From: Mycobacterium syngnathidarum
Lineage (GTDB): Bacteria; Actinomycetota; Actinomycetes; Mycobacteriales; Mycobacteriaceae
Assembly: GCF_001942625.1 (NCBI RefSeq)
Contig: NZ_MLCL01000036.1
Coordinates: 1-19,762, forward strand
Direction of reading: 5' to 3'
Length of the DNA: 19,762 nucleotides
Shown here: piece by piece, positions 13,872 to 19,762 of the stretch
Position numbering within the stretch: the first letter of the stretch is position 1
How the letters are laid out: each line of letters starts with the position of its first letter
Notes under the pieces: generated by a model
What the model saw: the letters and a program-made list of their open reading frames with translations, nothing else
What the model was told of the DNA's origin: nothing
Database searches by the model: none
Position numbers and translations under genes: made by a program

Positions 13872-14249
13872 TCAAGCCAGGGCCCAAATCCCGGCGGCCC
13901 CGGCGGAACCTAGGGGACCAAGGCTTCCGGCAGAAGAAGGGGCAGGACCGTGGAACGCTGCAGAACGGCGGCGGTTTACCTCCGACAGTCCCATGATGGT
14001 GGCTTCAACATCTTCCAGGGATTGCTGAATCCAGGCGAGGGCGGCCAGGTCATCGGAACTGTGGGCCGCGTCGATTGATGACGCCTCTAGGAGCGCAGCC
14101 CGGCGGCTGATCCTGCCGGAAAGTTCGAGGATCAACGGCGGAATCATGGCCAGGGATTCACCCCGCGTTAGGTGCGCGAAGGCTTCTTTTCCAGCGCCAC
14201 GGTGGGTGACGGCGACCGTGAGGGCCAGATCTGAGGAGTTTGTGGTCAT
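13872..14249 (-). CDS. Unassigned 125-residue helical protein
   Basis: ATG 14249 is chosen because AAGGA lies about 8 nt before it; the frame is open upstream to 14390 without a better start. The sequence is mostly helical (HLTRGESLAMIPPLILELSG, SRRAALLEASSID, DLAALAWIQQSLEDVEATIM) and ends in a low-complexity alanine, glycine and serine tail. It is on the same strand as the two small genes downstream, 94 bp away, and may share their transcript. No family is recognised. The IS3 element inserted about 115 bp upstream of its start may have replaced its promoter. Confidence 0.55.
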   Translation of the reverse strand: MTTNSSDLALTVAVTHRGAGKEAFAHLTRGESLAMIPPLILELSGRISRRAALLEASSIDAAHSSDDLAALAWIQQSLEDVEATIMGLSEVNRRRSAAFHGPAPSSAGSLGPLGSAGAAGIWALA

Positions 14250-14410
14250 GGGTCTGTCCTTCAGGTTGTTCAAAGTCCTGGTCTTTTCGGAGTGCTTCCG
14301 GTACGACGGAAGGGGAGTCTCGGGTGGTTCGTCCCGCCGCAGATCGTCCGCGCCGCAGGCACACTGAGGTGTACTACTGATGTGAGACACAGTTTGAAAG
14401 GATTGTGCTC

Positions 14411-14701
14411 ATGTCTGCTCGACCTACCTATTCCGATGAGTTCAAGGCTGATGCCGTTGAGCTCGTGGTTTCATCTGGCCGTTCGCCGGCTTCTGTCGCT
14501 CCGGAGCTCGGCATTTCCGTCACCGCGTTGAAACGCTGGGTGCGGGTGTCCCGTGAGGGGCAACCAGGCGGTGGGGGGAAACCGGATGATCCGGTGGATC
14601 CTGCGAAATACAAGGCGTTGGAAGCACGGATGCGTGAGCTGGAGAGGGAGAACGATTTCCTGAAAAAAGTTTCGGCGTTCTTCGCCAAAGAACAACGGTA
14701 G
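14411..14701 (+). CDS. IS3-family transposase OrfA
   Basis: A 96-residue OrfA starting at ATG 14411 behind AAAGGA. It has the helix-turn-helix of the family (YSDEFKADAVELVV, VAPELGISVTALKRWVR, about residues 7-45) and a C-terminal leucine-zipper-like helix (KYKALEARMRELERENDFLK). It binds the IS ends and is the N-terminal part of the OrfAB transposase made by frameshifting. An A6G run near its end (14663-14669) is the candidate slip site. Confidence 0.9.
   Translation: MSARPTYSDEFKADAVELVVSSGRSPASVAPELGISVTALKRWVRVSREGQPGGGGKPDDPVDPAKYKALEARMRELERENDFLKKVSAFFAKEQR
14663..14669 (+). other. A6G run, candidate -1 frameshift site between orfA and orfB
   Basis: orfB lies in the -1 frame relative to orfA, and the orfB frame is open upstream through this AAAAAAG. 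In the orfA frame the codons are AAA AAA G, so slippage would occur mainly on the second lysine codon rather than as an ideal tandem slip. No downstream stem was worked out. Confidence 0.45.
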
Positions 14702-14706
14702 AGGAC

Positions 14707-15591
14707 TTGTACCGAGTTGTTCAGGAGAAGAACGCCGACTTCCCGGTGGCCTGGATGTGCCGCCAGCTTGGTCTCCCACGGGCGACGTATTACCGGCGGC
14801 TGGACGCCGGCGACACCCCGACTGCGCTGCGCCGCCGGGAACTGACGGATCAGGTGAAGACCGTCTTCGATTCCTCCGACGGGATCTTCGGGCACCGCAT
14901 GGTCCATGCGAAACTTGCCGCCGCCGGCATCGAGGTTTCGGTGGGCACTGTCGCGGGGATCATGGCCGAAAACGGGTGGGCGGCAAAGCGGATGAGAGCG
15001 TTCAAGCGCACCACGATCGCCTCGGATCCGGATAAAGTCTTCGAGGACCTCATCGGCCGGGACTTCACTGCAGAAGCCCCTGGAACGCGTCTGGTGGGCG
15101 ATATTACCTACCTGCGCACCGGCGAAGGGTGGCTGTATTTGGCCACTGTCATTGACCTGTGCACCCGCATGGTCGTCGGCTGGGCCATGGCTGAGCACAT
15201 GCGCGCCTCGTTGGTTACCGGAGCCCTGACGATGGCCAGGGACAGCGGCCACCTGAGCCCCAACGCCATTTTTCACAGCGACCACGGAACGCAGTACACC
15301 TCCCGGGAAATGGGCGCCTGGTGCGCAGGAAACAAGATCCGCCAATCCATGGGCGCCACCGGGGTGTGCTGGGACAATGCAGTCGCAGAATCGCTGTTCT
15401 CATCCCTGAAAAACGAGTTCTACCATCACCACAGCTTCACCACCCGCCAGGACGCCAGACGGGCGACCATGCGCTACATCGAAGTGTTCTACAACCGCTG
15501 GCGCCCTCACACCAACAACGAGGGTCTGCCGCCCGCGACAGCAATGGCCAACTTCACAACCAGAAACCAGCCGCTTCCCGCTGCTGCCTGA
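14707..15591 (+). CDS. IS3-family transposase OrfB (rve catalytic subunit)
   Basis: A 294-residue OrfB with the HTH_21-like N-terminus (VAWMCRQLGLPRATYYRR) and rve core. The DDE residues are D132 (LVGDITYLRT), D192 (FHSDHGTQYTS) and E228 (CWDNAVAESLFSSLKNE). TTG 14707 is the first start in this frame, but the protein is probably made as an OrfAB fusion, because the frame stays open back to the A6G run. It appears full length and intact. Confidence 0.9.
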   Translation: MYRVVQEKNADFPVAWMCRQLGLPRATYYRRLDAGDTPTALRRRELTDQVKTVFDSSDGIFGHRMVHAKLAAAGIEVSVGTVAGIMAENGWAAKRMRAFKRTTIASDPDKVFEDLIGRDFTAEAPGTRLVGDITYLRTGEGWLYLATVIDLCTRMVVGWAMAEHMRASLVTGALTMARDSGHLSPNAIFHSDHGTQYTSREMGAWCAGNKIRQSMGATGVCWDNAVAESLFSSLKNEFYHHHSFTTRQDARRATMRYIEVFYNRWRPHTNNEGLPPATAMANFTTRNQPLPAAA

Positions 15592-15639
15592 CCGAAAAGA
15601 AACTACCCGACTGTCTCACATCCTTGACACACCTCACAC

Positions 15640-15850
15640 CGTCCGCCACCGGAATGGGCCTGCGGCACGGACGGTCTGCGGCTCTACAAGCCCGGGCGCA
15701 CCTCCCGATCGACGCAGCCAAATACGAAACGGCAGCTTTCAAGGCCGCGTTCTCCACGGCCCGGTCTTTGGTTTCAACAACACCGACCGTCAGTGCCCCT
15801 GCCCGGCCGAGACATCAACCATGCTTAACTGCGAAGGGCCCTTAAAGCGA
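15640..15850. other. Unassigned stretch between IS3 and an IS30 remnant
   Basis: About 210 bp without a supported gene. A plus-strand frame contains LPIDAAKYETAAFKAAFSTA, which looks protein-like, but it has no good start site and runs into proline-rich sequence. It may be the separated other half of the locus that IS3 entered at 14364. Confidence 0.3.
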
Positions 15851-15854
15851 CCCC

Positions 15855-16037
15855 GTACTGCTCCGGCAGTACTTTCCAAAGGGCACGGACCTGAACGTGT
15901 GGAGTTAGACCAGCTCGATGACGTCTGCGACGGACTCAACGACAGGCCCCGAGCATGTCTCAACGACCGCTCGCCACGGGCAGCCATGCAACGATTAGGA
16001 CACCGGATGCAAACACATCTAATTCGCAACGTTCACT
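15855..16037 (+). pseudogene. IS30-family transposase, C-terminal remnant with a frameshift
   Basis: The frame reading LLRQYFPKGTDLNVW, a hallmark of the IS30 C-terminal catalytic domain, runs into a stop after about 15910. The continuation in the next frame, ELDQLDDVCDGLNDRPRACL, is the conserved end of the same domain (usually ELNxRPRKTL). It ends with a stop near 16037. The N-terminal two thirds are absent, so it is a dead fragment. It was recognised from these two motifs only. Confidence 0.7.
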
Positions 16038-16105
16038 AGAAACCGCCCCGTATATCGGGGGCTGATCCTCGGCGCCAACGCAGCACGGGACCTTCGCAGC
16101 AGGGC

Positions 16106-16441
16106 CTATCGGCACCCCTCCCGGTCCCGCGGAACGTCGATCTGCACCGGGCCTGTCGTCTCCGTCAGCACGGTCTGGGACCGCGTTCCGTTGCGCGAGT
16201 TGGCAGTATCCTTCGCCGCCGTGTCGTGCCGTTCATAACCGAGGTGCTCGGTCAGTTCCTCGTCCAGGGCGGTTTCGATGACGGTCTTGGTCAGCTGCTT
16301 GAGCAGTCCGTCAGGACCGGCCAGGGACAGCCCCTGCTCCCTCGCCATCCTGACCAGCTCGCGGGCAGCCTCGGCCTCGGATTTCTCTGTCAGTTCGTCA
16401 ACGGTTTTCGTACTCGGCACAGCCTCAAGTGTTGCGGCCAT
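16106..16441 (-). pseudogene. IS256-family transposase, N-terminal fragment
   Basis: ATG 16441 has AAGGAG at 7-nt spacing. The first 105 residues match the IS256 N-terminus: LTKTVIETALDEELTEHLGY, then NSRNGTRSQTVLTETTGPVQ and IDVPRDREG. It then breaks off at an in-frame stop at 16106-16108, far short of the usual 400 or more residues and before any catalytic residue. This is a different subgroup from the IS256 elements at 4645 and at the window edges. An AACGGTGT-containing stretch near 16490-16500 may be its left end. Confidence 0.8.
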
Positions 16442-16530
16442 ATCGGGCTCCTTCCCGCCAGGCTTGCCGCCCCGGCGTGTCGAGCCGGATACACCGTTAA
16501 TTCCCCAGTCCCTGCCCGGGCAGCACGCCG

Positions 16531-16671
16531 CTGAAGAAGGCGAGGTTCCTGAAGGTCACCGGCGCCGAGAAGATGTCCGCAGCAGCGGTGATCGGCGCGT
16601 ATCACGACCTGTGGCAGGTTGAGGCGTCCTTCCGCATGACCAAGTCCGATCTGAAGGCCCGGCCAGTGTGA
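16531..16671 (+). pseudogene. IS1634-like transposase, internal remnant
   Basis: Forty-six codons read KVTGAEKMSAAAVIGAYHDL and WQVEASFRMTKSDLKARPV before a stop at 16669-16671. The YHDLWQVEASFRMTKSDL block is typical of the region around the catalytic glutamate of IS1634/IS4-type transposases. The start of the protein is missing and the end is cut. It abuts the IS256 fragment, which may have inserted into it. Confidence 0.65.
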
Positions 16672-17112
16672 GCCCCGCCCGGCACCGATCTCAGACCCAG
16701 AACCGGCCGCAGCCGAGGGCTTCCACGATGGGGACCGCTTCTTCCTCCGCCCCCTCTGGCGGGGCCAGCCAGTGGCCCGTGGAAGGGGGAGCGGAATCAG
16801 GGGTAGAATCCACCCCGCGGGAGGACCGCCATGCCCCAATGCGGGCCGCCCTGCGGCTGTCGCCCGCCGAAGGATCCCGCGCTTGTGCGTCATCCGGCGC
16901 CTGCGCCGGGCCGGCCCGGCGCGCTGAGCGCAACCGGCACACCAGCCCGGGCAACAATTCCCTCAACCGGGTTCGTCCGGGGAGGACGGAGCCACGGGCG
17001 CCGCGATCTCTTTCACGGGCACATCACGCCCAGCCGAAAACCGCCGCTGTCTTCGGCCCCTCTCCCAGAGCCCACCGTGGTCGCCGGAAACCGGACACGA
17101 ACAGGGGGGCCA
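16672..17112. other. GC-rich stretch without an identifiable gene
   Basis: About 440 bp with several overlapping open frames on both strands, none with a recognisable domain. On the plus strand, GGGAGGA stands 5 nt before an ATG at 16831 (protein beginning MPQCGPPCGCRPPKDPALV), but the composition is that of GC-rich non-coding frames. Position and neighbours suggest more transposon debris. Confidence 0.3.
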
Positions 17113-17216
17113 CTTCAAGAGATACAGGCCAGTTTGTCCGCGATCGCGGTGTTCGACTCGCACGCCGAAGCCAGCAGCACGATCTGGGCGCGCTGCGCCA
17201 ATCCGGCACGGACTCG
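17113..17216 (-). pseudogene. IS630-like transposase, N-terminal remnant
   Basis: On the minus strand, RVRAGLAQRAQIVLLASACE and SNTAIADKLACIS precede a stop at 17113-17115. This is the helix-turn-helix start of IS630-family transposases (usual form ALRARIVLLAAxGxSNxxIAxxLG). Only about 33 residues remain. Confidence 0.6.
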
Positions 17217-17254
17217 AAGACCCCGTCAAGCGGGATAGTTCCCCAGGATCACCA

Positions 17255-18166
17255 TCAACGACGCGTCGCATAGCTGGCGCTGCGACGGCCTGCGTAGTCC
17301 GCCAGGATTCGAACGAAGTCCTCGGTTCGCTCCGCGAAGACGTTGTGGCCCGCGGTTCCCAGGATGTGCAGGCTCGTGGTCTCCGAGACGAGGGCGAGCT
17401 TCTGGTAGAAGGCGATGCCCAGGTCAACCGGCGCCGAGCGATCGTCGCGGCCCCAGACGACTTCGACGGGAATATTGACCTCGCCGGCGAAGAGGCGAGC
17501 GCGGATGTCGTCCTTCGCCGCCTGAAGACTCGGCTCCCAGTATTTCTTCTCAACCATCGGGTAGGTCTTGAGGGCGTTCTGGTGGTTCTCCTTGACGTAC
17601 TTAGCGGCGGCCGCATTGATTTGTTCCTGCGGCACCGGGGTCACGTACAGCGCACGGAAGTAGGCTCCGCAGATCTCCTCCGGAGACGCGTCCGCCGGAA
17701 GCGAACGCGTGATCGCGTCGTAGAACTCAACGTCGCGGAACTTAGCGTCGGTGCCAGCGAGCGTCGCGCTCGACACGATGAAGAGACCTTTGGTCGACTC
17801 CGGCATGTCAAGAGCGAGCTTGCTCGCCAGCAGGCCACCGCGCGAGTGCCCGACCAGAATCATGTCCTCGAGTCCCAGAGCGTCGATGAAGCCCCTGGCG
17901 TGCTTGACCACCGCATCGAACGTCCACTCGGCATGCGTCGGCGCGAGGTCAGTCTCTCCCTGCCCCAGCTTGTCGAAGGTCACGACGCGGAAGCCCTTGT
18001 CGACCAGAGGAGCGATGACGGGAGCCCAACCATCCCCGCCGCCCGGCATGCTCATACCCGAGTGGCCACCGTGGATCAGGAGGATGACCGGACCCTCGCC
18101 CTGATCGATATAGCGCGTCCTGATTCCGCCGACGGATATGTAGTTCACGGACAGGTCTGTGTTCAA
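17255..18166 (-). CDS. Alpha/beta hydrolase, candidate phthalate monoester hydrolase
   Basis: A 303-residue alpha/beta-fold hydrolase if started at TTG 18166, which has a perfect AGGAGG at 18173-18178 with 6-nt spacing; an in-frame ATG at 18220 lacks such a site. The oxyanion region is LLIHGGHSG (29-37), the nucleophile S108 is in [11 protein letters not shown], the acid D242 in WGRDDRSAP and the histidine H274 in TAGHNVF, so the triad is complete. A helical cap lies at about 140-225. No signal peptide is seen. The family includes meta-cleavage product hydrolases and the monoalkyl phthalate hydrolases of actinobacteria. With a phthalate-type operon and no meta-cleavage dioxygenase in the window, cleavage of a phthalate monoester is the more attractive guess, but it is unproven. 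Confidence 0.8.
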   Translation of the reverse strand: MNTDLSVNYISVGGIRTRYIDQGEGPVILLIHGGHSGMSMPGGGDGWAPVIAPLVDKGFRVVTFDKLGQGETDLAPTHAEWTFDAVVKHARGFIDALGLEDMILVGHSRGGLLASKLALDMPESTKGLFIVSSATLAGTDAKFRDVEFYDAITRSLPADASPEEICGAYFRALYVTPVPQEQINAAAAKYVKENHQNALKTYPMVEKKYWEPSLQAAKDDIRARLFAGEVNIPVEVVWGRDDRSAPVDLGIAFYQKLALVSETTSLHILGTAGHNVFAERTEDFVRILADYAGRRSASYATRR

Positions 18167-18193
18167 CTCAAGCCTCCTGATCAAAGCAACTGG

Positions 18194-18210
18194 CTCGCCT
18201 ATGGGGCGAG
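18194..18210. promoter_or_regulatory. Dyad before the hydrolase start, candidate operator
   Basis: CTCGCC-TATGG-GGCGAG is a perfect 6-5-6 dyad 16 bp upstream of the hydrolase AGGAGG site. It could be an operator or an mRNA hairpin. A TTGACA on the minus strand (18249-18244) lies about 40 bp further upstream, but no convincing -10 box follows at the right distance. Confidence 0.35.
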
Positions 18211-18673
18211 TATCTGCCATTTCTGTCACACAGAGAAGCCTTCTGTCAAGAGGGATCCGTGATTCAACGCCGGTGACAAGTTGAACGCCCGCGATCGCCG
18301 TCGACATCCCGGTCGTCGGTTGACGCTCGTTGTGCGCCAGCTGCTGATGGGGCCCGCCGAGCCCATCCCGATTGGTACGCCTTGGTTGACGTGAATACAC
18401 GCCGATACAACAGCAACCACAACCGGCTGGCTGCCAGGCGCCATACCAACATCCGTGCGCCTACTCGACATTGGCTCTCCACGGCTCCACTGGGCCGCCT
18501 GGCCAGCGTCAACGCGATCGAGTAGGCGGGCGACCGCCACGAGCTGCGAAGCCCGGATTGAGCGGAACCATTGACGAACGACGAGCGAGTGGATAGCACC
18601 CATCAGAGTCACTCTCTGCCTAACAGAGGGCAGTGGCCCACAGGCCATCATGCTCCAACTGGAATGCAGCGCC

Positions 18674-18706
18674 AGGTCAATCTCCCCCAGGAAGAGAGAT
18701 TGACCT
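18674..18706. promoter_or_regulatory. 11-bp inverted repeat upstream of the transporter
   Basis: AGGTCAATCTC (18674-18684) and its exact complement GAGATTGACCT (18696-18706) are separated by 11 bp. The half-site centres are 22 bp apart, about two helical turns, as for a dimeric regulator. No T-run follows, so a terminator is less likely. Confidence 0.45.
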
Positions 18707-18748
18707 TCGACGTGAAAATGCTCTCGAGCGAGACAAAAAGCTTCTGCG

Positions 18749-18767
18749 ACGCGACATGCCGTCGCGT
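18749..18767. promoter_or_regulatory. 7-5-7 dyad upstream of the transporter
   Basis: ACGCGAC-ATGCC-GTCGCGT is a perfect dyad about 110 bp before the transporter ATG. It has the same arm and spacer lengths as the dyad before the dioxygenase operon (6188-6206), though not the same sequence. Confidence 0.35.
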
Positions 18768-18878
18768 GTTCGACACAACTTCGCTTCAAGTGGTCGGATG
18801 CATCAGTGATCGCGAATTAGACACATGGAGAAGTTCGACATTCTCACCCTCCGCCTATTAGAGAAGGAAGACTGACCA

Positions 18879-19635
18879 ATGAAACAAACACTGTCCAAAT
18901 TCGAGTCTGAGTCGGTACGTACCCACTCTCGCCGTGCCGCCATCGCCGCCGCAGCCGGTAATGTCTTGGAGGGTTATGACATCGGGATTTATGGCTATTC
19001 GGCGGTTATCCTCGCCAAGCTCTTCTTTTCTGACAACGGAACCGGCGCGTTGATCTTAACCTTTGCCGTCTTCGCCTCCGGCTACCTCACGAAGCCACTG
19101 GGCGCCGTGCTGTTTGGCCACATTGGAGACCGTTACGGCCGGCGCTTGGCTCTCGTTACTTCAGTCCTGCTCATCGGTATTTGCACGGTACTTATTGGTG
19201 TGCTGCCAACCCAGGCCTCCATCGGAATTTCTGCGCCTATCCTACTTACAATTCTCCGCCTGCTCCAGGGCATCGCAGCTGGAGGCGAATCATCTGGCTC
19301 GGCCATCTTTATGGTTGAGTCGGCCCCGCCCGCGCACCGCGGCCTCTACGGAAGCTGGCAGCAGGTAAGTACAGCTGGAGGTCTATTGCTTAGCTCGGGA
19401 GCGATTGGTGTCCTGTCAGCCGTATTCACTCAGGAAGAAATTTTCGTTTGGGCATGGAGGATCCCCTTCCTTCTCGCCATATTCACAACTCTCGGAGCCC
19501 TGTGGCTGCGCCTCGGAGTCGAGGAGACCCCCACGTTTGAGGCACTCGAAAAGAGTGATGCAGTTGTGCACAACCCATTGATGGTTAGCATCAAAAAATT
19601 CTGGAGAGAGATAGTCGTGACCATCGGGGTCGCGA
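18879..19635 (+). pseudogene. MFS transporter of the metabolite:H+ symporter group, truncated by an IS
   Basis: ATG 18879 follows AAGGAAG. The first 252 codons encode about six membrane segments. The MHS signature region GNVLEGYDIGIYGYSA lies in helix 1, GHIGDRYGRR (80-89) in the loop between helices 2 and 3, LRLLQGIAAGGESSG in helix 4, and the cytoplasmic central loop begins after residue 220. Family members (about 430 residues, 12 helices) take up carboxylates with protons, including aromatic acids, so phthalate or a related acid is a plausible substrate. The IS256 end at 19636 cuts the gene; the frame then runs on through IS sequence to a stop at 19710-19712. The protein cannot be a working transporter in this form. 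Confidence 0.85.
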
Positions 19636-19762
19636 GAGCAATGATCAGAACCTGTGGATCCCGGGCGGGCGTGCCTTCCCGGAAGATGATCTGCAAGGAA
19701 TCCGAATTCTGATCAAGACCAGCGTTGGCGCGCTGGCGGGAAGGCACGCCCGTGCTCACGGT
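19636..19762 (+). mobile_element. IS256-family element, left end only (cut by window edge)
   Basis: This is the exact inverted copy of positions 1-127, starting with GAGCAATGATC like the complete element at 4645. The transposase would read rightwards out of the window. It contains the perfect 16-bp fold-back dyad (19666-19681 with 19737-19752), whose second arm covers the transposase ribosome-binding site. It interrupts the transporter gene. Confidence 0.9.

Larger units (their letters stand above)
14365..15636 (+). mobile_element. Complete IS3-family element, 1272 bp
   Basis: The 25-bp terminal inverted repeats (14365-14389 and 15612-15636) agree at 20 positions, with the outer block TGAGGTGT and the inner block GATGTGAGACA exact. 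A 3-bp target duplication CAC flanks it (14362-14364 and 15637-15639). It carries overlapping-phase orfA and orfB with all catalytic residues, so it appears intact. Confidence 0.92.
18221..18878. other. Long divergent intergenic region between hydrolase and transporter
   Basis: About 660 bp without a supported gene. Open frames on both strands here (for example 18226-18789 minus) lack ribosome-binding sites and recognisable motifs. The half next to the transporter holds two strong dyads (18674-18706 and 18749-18767). The left half may contain a decayed gene, but I see no conserved motif. Confidence 0.4.

Noticed and set aside
18226..18789. Minus-strand open frames in the hydrolase-transporter gap
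   Set aside because: No ribosome-binding sites, no motifs, and composition unlike the neighbouring genes.
19636..19712. C-terminal tail of the transporter frame
   Set aside because: These codons are IS256 end sequence read by chance until a stop.
1..19762. A single 19.8-kb transposon with 127-bp terminal inverted repeats
   Set aside because: The repeats are the ends of an IS256-family element whose relative is complete at 4645-6107, and they point outwards; the 127-bp length fits an assembly overlap better than true transposon ends.
1..19762. CRISPR arrays, tRNA or rRNA genes, restriction or abortive-infection systems
   Set aside because: No regularly spaced repeats, no tRNA-like cloverleaf ends and no motifs of defence proteins were seen in the window.

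Overview
The window looks like one complete assembly contig from a high-GC actinobacterium, most likely Arthrobacter sensu lato (Micrococcaceae). This is inferred from GC-rich coding, strong purine-rich Shine-Dalgarno sites, TGATG/ATGA gene overlaps, a leaderless-type promoter, and a catabolic gene order resembling the plasmid-borne phthalate cluster described in Arthrobacter keyseri. The many insertion sequences (IS) and the unassigned small genes suggest a plasmid or a catabolic island.

Layout. Positions 1-127 are the left end of an IS256-family element pointing out of the window; it cuts a frameshifted PcaR-like IclR regulator gene (128-404). An aldo/keto reductase (800-1666, candidate phtB) follows. 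Then come three elements in a row: an rve-type IS (1730-3229, 8-bp target duplication), an IS110-family IS (about 3238-4635) and a complete IS256-family IS (4645-6107, 9-bp target duplication). Next is a tightly packed Rieske dioxygenase operon (6245-11684): alpha subunit, beta subunit, an unassigned 110-residue protein, a 3Fe-4S ferredoxin, a ferredoxin reductase, a class II aldolase-like decarboxylase and an IclR regulator. A frameshifted ISL3-family element (about 11690-13090) lies directly behind it. Three small unassigned genes on the minus strand (13140-14249) precede an intact IS3-family element (14365-15636). The stretch 15640-17250 is an IS graveyard with remnants of IS30, IS256, IS1634 and IS630 transposases. 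The right part holds an alpha/beta hydrolase (17255-18166, minus) and a divergent MHS-type transporter gene (18879-19635) cut by another outward-pointing IS256 end (19636-19762).

How the genes work together. Without the insertions the order is phtB-phtAa-phtAb-orf-phtAc-phtAd-phtC-phtR. This would convert phthalate to its 3,4-cis-dihydrodiol (Aa/Ab with Ac/Ad electron supply), then to 3,4-dihydroxyphthalate (B) and to protocatechuate (C), under IclR-type control. The hydrolase could release phthalate from monoesters and the broken transporter could have imported an aromatic acid. The substrate is assigned from family and gene order and was not tested.

The most notable points are the splitting of the operon by three IS elements, the coupled 110-residue protein of unknown function, fold-back hairpins over the ribosome-binding sites of two transposase genes, a possible bridge-RNA region in the IS110 element, and the fact that both window ends are exactly the first 127 bp of the same IS.
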